A DNA stretch of 64,000 nucleotides from Solen grandis. Lineage: Eukaryota > Mollusca > Bivalvia > Adapedonta > Solenidae. Below are positions 57,495 through 64,000 of the stretch, in pieces. A model generated the notes under the pieces. The model worked only from the letters and a program-made list of their open reading frames with translations, had not been told where the DNA came from and did no database searches. A program made the position numbers and the translations under genes. How positions within the stretch are numbered: position 1 is the first letter of the stretch; every line of letters starts with the position of its first letter. Location: assembly GCA_021229015.1 (NCBI GenBank), contig CM037785.1, positions 3,440,350 through 3,504,349 on the forward strand, in the 5' to 3' direction.

Positions 57495-57974
57495 ATGAAA
57501 GAAAACATTTATTATAAAAGGAATCCCGACCTCGAAATTAATGATCTTGAATGTATTTGGATTGAAGTTGTAATCAACAGAAATAAACATATTCTTTTTG
57601 GTACCTTCTATAGACCACCTAATGCAAATCAGTCTTATTATGATATGATTGAAAATTCTATTCGTCACGCTGTTGAGTCGAATGTCTATGATATCGTAAT
57701 TATGGGTGATTTTAATCTAGATGTTATATCTCCCTTAAAACCATCACGTCGTAAGGTACTTAACCTGTTACAAAAATTCAACCTTCATCAAGTTATTGAT
57801 GAACCCACACACTTTACTGAAAATTCAGAATCTTTTCTCGATCTTGTTATGTTATCAAATACTGACCGCCTTGTACAATCTGGTGTCATGGATCACTTTC
57901 TTACCCAAGACATACGATATCATTGTCCAGTTTATGCAATATTGAGATTTTCAAAACCAAATATGTTTTTATAG
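57495..57974 (+). CDS. LINE endonuclease domain (intact fragment)
   Basis: 159 codons in one frame. Motifs include ECIWIEVVINRNKHILFGTF, YRPPNANQSYYD, MGDFNLDV, FTENSESFLDLVMLSN and YHCPVY, in the order of apurinic/apyrimidinic endonuclease domains of CR1/L2-type LINEs. The usual SDH is changed near the end (DIRYHCPVY). The N-terminus is lost in the gap, so the ATG is not the true start. Confidence 0.78.
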   Translation: MKENIYYKRNPDLEINDLECIWIEVVINRNKHILFGTFYRPPNANQSYYDMIENSIRHAVESNVYDIVIMGDFNLDVISPLKPSRRKVLNLLQKFNLHQVIDEPTHFTENSESFLDLVMLSNTDRLVQSGVMDHFLTQDIRYHCPVYAILRFSKPNMFL

Positions 57975-59731
57975 ACACATTTGGAAATATGAACAGGGTG
58001 ACTGTACATTTGCGTAATAATATAAGTTCTACCTTGGAGCGGCTGCATAGACACTGATATTGATTTGTATTGCAAAACTTTTACTCATACTCTTTTAAGC
58101 ATCGCTTAGAAGAACATTCCCAACAAAATTATAAAAGTACGTTCAAATGCCTTGGATGTCAGCTGAAATAAAACGTTGTATTCGAAAAAGAAAACGGTTA
58201 TATAAAAAGCTAAATCAACACAATCACAATACTATAAGTCGTTTGTTTAAGATACAACGAAGCGGCTTTCCGTTTGCTTATTTCAAAGGTATTGAATATA
58301 TAAGTTAATACAAAGAAATTTAATAATGATGCATAATAATGTTAAATTTAATACGTAAATCATCATTATCATAAATATATACTTATGTTCAAAAATAAGC
58401 TTTAAATTTTTTTTTTTCATTTTTATTGTCTTAAGAAGATATTAAGAAAGCATAAGTATGAATCTTATTTGATTAAGCAACCGTTTACTATCATGCAATA
58501 AAAACAACAGGAAAATTTTAAGATAATACTATCCTTAAAAAATTTTCTTACATTATTCAATCGATTTTAAATGTTGTTTTTTATTCTTTATTTAATATCT
58601 ATTTCTTCGTAAGCATATGACTTAACAAATAATCATTGCAATTTGATCCACATAGTTGAAATGGAAAAAAAAGAAAAGGAAATAATTTGAAATCCATGAC
58701 TTTCAACCTTTAAACTGATTTAGTTTTACATTTTCAAAAATAGATGGAAACAAAGGCAGAGGTGTAAGCAAAATAATGAAAATAATTTATTTCTATGTAA
58801 TTAACGTTATAAACGTCTTGAAACTTTCAACATTTCATTTGCTTTATATATTTCCTTATTAATACACATTTAGAAATAGAAACCGTTAAACCTTTAGAAA
58901 ACACAAAAAAAAATCGGTAGATAGAATTACATTTATTTGTCATTTTCTTCAGGTTTGCGGAAAGCCGTGATAACAAATGCAATAAGATATCCGTATAGGT
59001 TTTCTGGCTCTAGTATAATTATACTATTTCATCGTAAATGCGACTCATTTACTCAAAAACGTATCACAATTCACTATTCAACGCAGGCACCCATTCCTGC
59101 AAAAGAACAATGGGATCTTGCTCAATCAAACCAATGACCACTTTCATTTCTTTCTTCAAATTAATAGATTTACATGAATTAGCCCTTTTACGAAAAACAT
59201 GAATAAGTCATGTTTGATAACGTAATCACTTGAAATTTTCTGGACTTTTTGCGGTGTTAAGGTACAGCAATTTTACTTATCTAAAGTTAATATATCCAAT
59301 CTTTTGATCTTTTTAAAATATGTTGCTTACAAATCAATGTTGTCATAAACAAGTGACACAACATAAATTCCTTAAGGTTTGCTTAAGATAAGCATCAATA
59401 CTCATGACGCTAGAGCGCGAATACATATTGAATTTTTTTAAATTTAACGAGTCAAAATCAAGTGTCTAAAGAAAAATATCATTTTTTGCAAGGACATGTT
59501 AATAAAAATTTTTTCGAGAATGCGAACAGGTTTGTTTTCAAGTAGGCATTCCATCAAACATGAATATCCGACATGTTTGATAACGTAATTACATGAAATT
59601 ATTAAGACCTTATGAACGTACTAAGTTTCGATATTTTTGAAAATTATAAATTCAATGGTCTAATTGGCGATTTTATATGATTTTTTAAAAATAATTCTTG
59701 CTTTAGTATGCATTACGTCATAACCACGTGA

Positions 59732-59732
<1 letters not shown>

Positions 59733-59764
<32 letters not shown>
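59733..59764. repeat. poly-T tract
   Basis: About 30 consecutive T, inside the 2.6-kb insertion. Confidence 0.95.
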
Positions 59765-59766
<2 letters not shown>

Positions 59767-59820
59767 AGTATGCATCACTTCAATCTTAATTCTGTTAATT
59801 CTGAAGATTTAATTAAGACT

Positions 59821-60725
59821 GACTCAAAATTCATGATAGTAGAGCGAGAGAAATCTTTAAAAAAAATGCTTTTTATCTTTTTTGATGACGTCATAACCAC
59901 GTGACTCAAAATAAATAATGCAGAAAATAGAATGTAAACCTCTATGCCGATATGATGTCCAATTTTCATGCTTCTAACGCATCAGGGGGCTTTGTAACAT
60001 TTAGTTTTTGGACCAAAGTTCGATATCGGTATTGCCATGAAATATTAATCTTTTCGAATTTGGAAATTTAAATGCCAAGGTGCATATCTATATCCTAAAA
60101 TACATCTTCTGTAAAAATATCAAGATAGTCGGACCAGAATTGAAGGCTGTAGAGCGCGAACAAACTTTTGAAGCTGACGTCAAATATGACGTCATATGAC
60201 GCCAATGAAAATTGAAAATGATAGAATATATAAAAAGATACTTTTTTATCGCTGCAATTTCAATTTCATTAAAATTGACTCGAAATGTATGATGTCAGAG
60301 CGAGAGAAATCTTTAAAAAAAATAGGATTTTGCCCTTTAAATGACGTCATAACCACGTGACTTAAAAGGTATCTTTCAGAAAAAAGAAAGTAGACCTCTG
60401 GGCCGATTAGCTGTCCAATTTTCATGCTTCTAACTCATCAGTAGCCTTTGTAACATTAAATGATAGTTTTAGGACCAAAGTTCGAAACTCGGTTTTGCCA
60501 TAAATTCTTAAATTTTTCGAATTTGAAAATTTGAAAGACAATGTGCACATCTACATCATAACATACTTGTTCTGTGAAAATATCAAGATAAAAGGGAAAA
60601 AAATAAAGGCTCCAGAGCGCGAACAAACATTTGATGCTGACGTCATTTGACGTCATTGAAAATTTAAAATGATAGACTTTAAAAATTTGAACTTTTTTGT
60701 CGAGGCAATTTAATTTTCATTTTGC
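59821..60725. repeat. two tandem copies of a 456-bp unit rich in TGACGTCA
   Basis: Copy 1 begins GACTCAAAATTCATGATAG (59821) and copy 2 GACTCGAAATGTATGATG (60277). Each carries 'gagcgagagaaatctttaaa', 'gacgtcataaccacgtgact', 'gtccaattttcatgcttcta', 'gaccaaagttcga' and 'agagcgcgaacaaac', plus clustered TGACGTCA. No coding frame. Confidence 0.8.
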
Positions 60726-61099
60726 TCAGACACTGGCAACATACTGAAATTAACTCTTGGATTTGGTTGGAAAATGAGGAATAATAATAATAAGAAGAAG
60801 AAACATAACAAACCCTATACGTTTTCCGCAGGTTTGCGGATAGCCGTAATTATTGGCGGATATTTGGACAAACCAGAAATGAGACTATTACACTTATTCG
60901 TGAATCAAAAGCCAAGTACTTCTTTAAACTTTCTGTCAAAATGATCAATTATAAACCCTCATCAAAGGAATGGTGGAAGGTTCTGAACTCTTTTATTGGT
61001 ACATCTGCAAAACATTAATAATCCCCACTTATAAATCCTTCGACTAATATCCCCACTACTAAATATTTTGATAAAGCCAACCTTCTCAACAATTTTTTT

Positions 61100-62420
61100 C
61101 TAAAGTCAGACACATATTGATGACAGTAATAGGTACATTCCCATAGATTTACCTTGCAATAATAGTGTTTTGAGGAACATATATTTAAATCCACAAGAGG
61201 TCAAGGATGTTCTTAAAACTTTGCCTGTTGGGAAAGCAGTAGGGCCTGATGGTACCAGTAACAAAATTCTTGTCGAATCGTCTCACGATCTTTTCATGCT
61301 TCTTTGTTATGCTATCGAGTGCCCGATTCATGGAAAGAAGCTCATGTTACAACAGTTTTCAAAAAAGGTGATTCTTCTCTTCTAACTAACTATAGACCTA
61401 TATTATTACCTAATACATTGAAGAAGGTCTTTGAACGTCTCATTTATAAGCACACTTTTAAACATCTTCGTGATAACATTTTTTTTACCCCTTTCAGTCT
61501 GGCTTTTTGCCGGGTGACTCTACCGTAAACCAACTCACGCTTATCTATAACAATTTCTGTAAAGCACATGATAATGGTCACGAAGTCAGGGCTGTGATTT
61601 TTGATATAAGTAAAGTCTTTGACAGAGTTATGCATAAAGGCATCATTGCTAAATTAAATGCAGCGGGTATAGATGGTCCTCTATGGGCATGGTTCATTGA
61701 TTATCTATATTCAAGAAAACAGAGGGTTGTTCTTCCTGGTTCAAATCTGATTGGGTTATTATAAATACCTGTGTGCTACAGGGATCAATATTGGGTCCTA
61801 TGCTCTTTCTAGTATTTATTAACGACATTGTAGATGAATTGACCTCTAATTTTATTCTCTTTGCCGATGACACTAGCTTAAATATGCTTTCTGATTGTCC
61901 TCAAGCTGCTGCCAAGACACTTCGAACTAATATTAACAAAATTGAATTGTGGGCCAAAGATGGCTTGTTACCTTTAATCCTGCCAAATCTGAGCAATTGA
62001 TAATAACACGCAAAAGGCAACAGACACACACAAAGCTCGTGATATGCAACCAAATAATTCCTGATGTCTCAGAGCATTAAACACCTTGGTTTGTATTTGA
62101 CAAATGACTGTTCCTGGCATACCCACATTACCCATATCATTAGATAAGCTTTCTTTAAATCGTAGGGCATTAGAAATCACCTATTTTTCCTTCAGGCCTA
62201 TCCTTGAATATGGCGATCACTGTTTTTTCAAATGTTATCTATATACGCACTGTCGAAATATAATGTTGTTGACACTACAGGATCTTAGCATTTACCTTGA
62301 TAAACTACTTTATGGTGACCCTCTTTTGCCTACTAACCAAAATAAACTTATATTTCAAAGTGTCCAGATTTTCATTCAAAATACGAAACGGTTTGATACG
62401 CACGTTGATCATCGTTAAAT
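61100..62420 (+). pseudogene. CR1/L2-like reverse transcriptase, frameshifted
   Basis: It has LPVGKAVGPDGTSNKIL, PDSWKEAHVTTVFKKGD, LLTNYRPILLPNTLKKVFER, QSGFLPGDSTVNQL, FDISKVFDRVMHKGI, VLQGSILGPMLFLVFINDI and FILFADDTSLN (catalytic FADD). The C-terminal YFSFRPILEYGD follows. The pieces fall in at least four frame segments, so the element is dead but recent enough to be readable. Confidence 0.8.
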
Positions 62421-62789
62421 GTTGGTGGACGCCTTTACTTTTACATCTCTTTCTCCTCTTAACTATCTCCTTTTTTTCTTTATTCTCTTCACCAAAACTA
62501 TTCATTAGATCTCCACTTTATACTAGCATTTTTACTCTCAATTCAAAATATTATTTTCCTCTTATTATTTTATAAATTTAGCTCAAGATGTTTTCCCATA
62601 TATCCTTTTAATAAGCTGCTTTCTTGTGTAATTAAGTGTTACCAGGAGAAGAACATTGTAAGCTTAGCTTTCGTTCACGGATTTTTGTATACTATGTTGT
62701 AATATATGCTGGAAATAAATATGTTTAAACAAAAGAGGCAATTCCGAATTCATGCGGGTTTTATGTTTGTTTTCATCTAATATAAAATA

Positions 62790-63560
62790 CAGTGGAAACT
62801 CCCTAAACCGGACACCCTCGGGACCAGCAAAAAAGTCCGGATTAGAGAGGATTCCGGATTACGGAGGTTTTGTAAATCAGACTCAGCTGTTGTTGTGGAT
62901 GATGATGTTGATGATGATATTTTTCTTAACTTTTTCTTAATAGATCTTTATTGTCATAATTATATTTTGAACATAATACCCACTCTATTTTTCTCTCAGA
63001 TTTTTTTTAATAATCACCTATACTCTCATTCTTTTTCTCTCTGTTTTTTTCTTTCATTCTTAAAAACAAAATAAAGTCAACATTGTTTTTATAATTTTAT
63101 AAACATAAATCTCACTTGGACATATGTATGATTACAATACATGTTTCAAACAAAAAAACTTATGCAGCTTTATACATTATAAGCAACACTGATATGCAAA
63201 AATTCAGCTTATTCAGCTTTTTAATGGATATTAGAACTTTAAAAAAGTCACCATACTGTGACATGAGCTTATGGCATATTACCCATAAACCTTATACCTG
63301 ACAGTCCGGACGATTATTATTTCTTCCCTTTCACCGCGTTTTTATGAAGAAACAAATGATTTTGGAAAACAGCATCCGGATTACAGAGGGTTTTTTAAGC
63401 ACAAAAATGACAACCGGACCAAAACTTGCGTCCGGAGTACAGAATACAGAGGATCCGGATTAGAGAGTTATTTTCTATATGTATCAAAAAAAAAAAACTC
63501 GTCCGGAATGAGAAGGATTCCGGTTTACGGAGGGTCCGGTTTAGGGAGTTATTTACATGT
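62790..63560. mobile_element. pogo/Tigger-like MITE
   Basis: The left end CAGTGGAAACTCCCTAAACC (62790, preceded by TA) followed by GGACACCCTCGGGACC is mirrored on the right by GGAGGGTCCGGTTTAGGGAG (63527-63549). Subterminal TCCGGATTAGAGAG/GGATTACGGAGG repeats occur at both ends. The CAGT start, TA flank and 'unscrolling' TCCGGNTTA repeats resemble pogo-family elements. No transposase. Confidence 0.7.
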
Positions 63561-64000
63561 ATGCCTATCAGCGTATCATGGAATTGCATCATCTGTGATT
63601 TGCAAAGGAATCTGTTTGTTCATTATTTTCTTCAATTTATGATATTTTGGAATGCTTGCTGACTAAAATGGACGTTTTTGTTTAAGTGTGGAAATCCTGT
63701 ATATGTAAAGAGACGATAGTTTTCCGTATTCTTCTTGGAAGTATCGACCCGTATTATAAACAAATATCTGATATTTCCTGTTATTTACTTTATGGACACG
63801 ATAAATACTTTTAATTCATTCAATCCGACGTAATTAGACCGAATCTAACGAATTTCTTTTCATTTTTTCATTAGATAATCTCATATATCCAATGGCAACA
63901 TTTTCCGTGTATCCCAAAAGAAAAGGCAGAAAACAGATTATATGTGTTTGACATCATCATCGACATCACCGTAGCCCATTACTGTCATTGTCGTTATCTA
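63561..64000. other. no gene seen
   Basis: AT-rich end of the window with nothing recognisable. Confidence 0.5.

Larger units (their letters stand above)
58265..60846. mobile_element. 2.6-kb insertion with CGGCTWTCCG ends and dimeric repeats
   Basis: LINE homology stops at about 58264 and resumes at about 60847. The left edge has CGGCTTTCCGTTTGC; the right edge has GGTTTGCGGATAGCCG, its inverse. A third copy (GGTTTGCGGAAAGCCG) lies at about 58954, so the insert may be composite. It has no credible ORF. It contains a poly-T tract and a 456-bp dimer. Confidence 0.55.
57449..62720 (+). mobile_element. second LINE (CR1/L2-like), split by a 2.6-kb insertion
   Basis: It has an endonuclease (57495-57974), a linker to 58264, an insertion (58265-60846), a resumed linker (TRNETITLIRESKAKYF near 60870) and a reverse transcriptase (61170-62000), then a C-terminal region to about 62420 and a 3' end near GGAAATAAATATG (62710). 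Frames are partly intact but shifted several times. Confidence 0.75.

Overview
The window is eukaryotic nuclear DNA, most likely from a bivalve mollusc. Supporting this are its AT-rich, intron-bearing, repeat-choked character; short interspersed elements with tRNA-like heads and a conserved core resembling the mollusc 'Meta' domain; many 120-200 bp tandem arrays of the type common in venerid-like clams; LINE, Tc1/mariner and Ty3/gypsy relics; and copies of the P2X7 C-terminal 'ballast' domain, which is known from invertebrate genomes. The species cannot be named from sequence alone. Two runs of exactly 100 N (7249-7348 and 57349-57448) are scaffold gaps of unknown true size.

Host genes. (1) 5.1-7.25 kb, + strand: a cysteine-rich multiple-EGF-like protein (MEGF/scavenger-receptor-F type), with a probable signal-peptide exon at 5085 and a large EGF exon that runs into the first gap. 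(2) 9.86-31.83 kb, - strand: the main gene. Eleven exons can be joined with GT-AG splice sites and fully consistent phases into 679 codons plus a stop. It is a VWDE-like (von Willebrand factor D and EGF domain) membrane protein: VWD region, EGF-like module, second cysteine module, one transmembrane helix, and a cytoplasmic tail in which two consecutive exons carry a duplicated motif pair at identical spacing. Its 5' end is not visible in the window.

The introns of the VWDE-like gene hold most of the accessory DNA. The intron between 16.8 and 21.6 kb contains a 1.7-kb element with ~150-bp terminal inverted repeats flanked by TTAA. This element carries an intact ORF for the N-terminal half of a P2X7 ballast domain (17621-19301). 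Next to it are a related solo end and a fold-back element built of CGAAAAGACG units. The next intron holds tandem arrays, a MITE-like element and a decayed Ty3/gypsy element split by a SINE.

33-44 kb: decayed multi-exon gene copies. A + strand set of exons (33.5-37.2 kb) faces a - strand set (41.4-43.2 kb). The - strand set is a second P2X7-ballast gene that keeps its introns but has frameshifts and stops. The DNA between them is mostly tandem arrays and a SINE.

45-64 kb: a mobile-element graveyard. It contains a 1.0-kb TIR element with subterminal 16-bp repeats, a LINE 3' end, a LINE interrupted by a Tc1/mariner element whose transposase has lost a catalytic aspartate, a second LINE split by a 2.6-kb insertion with a dimeric CRE-rich repeat, and a pogo-like MITE. 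No functional relation among these is implied; they are nested insertions of different ages.
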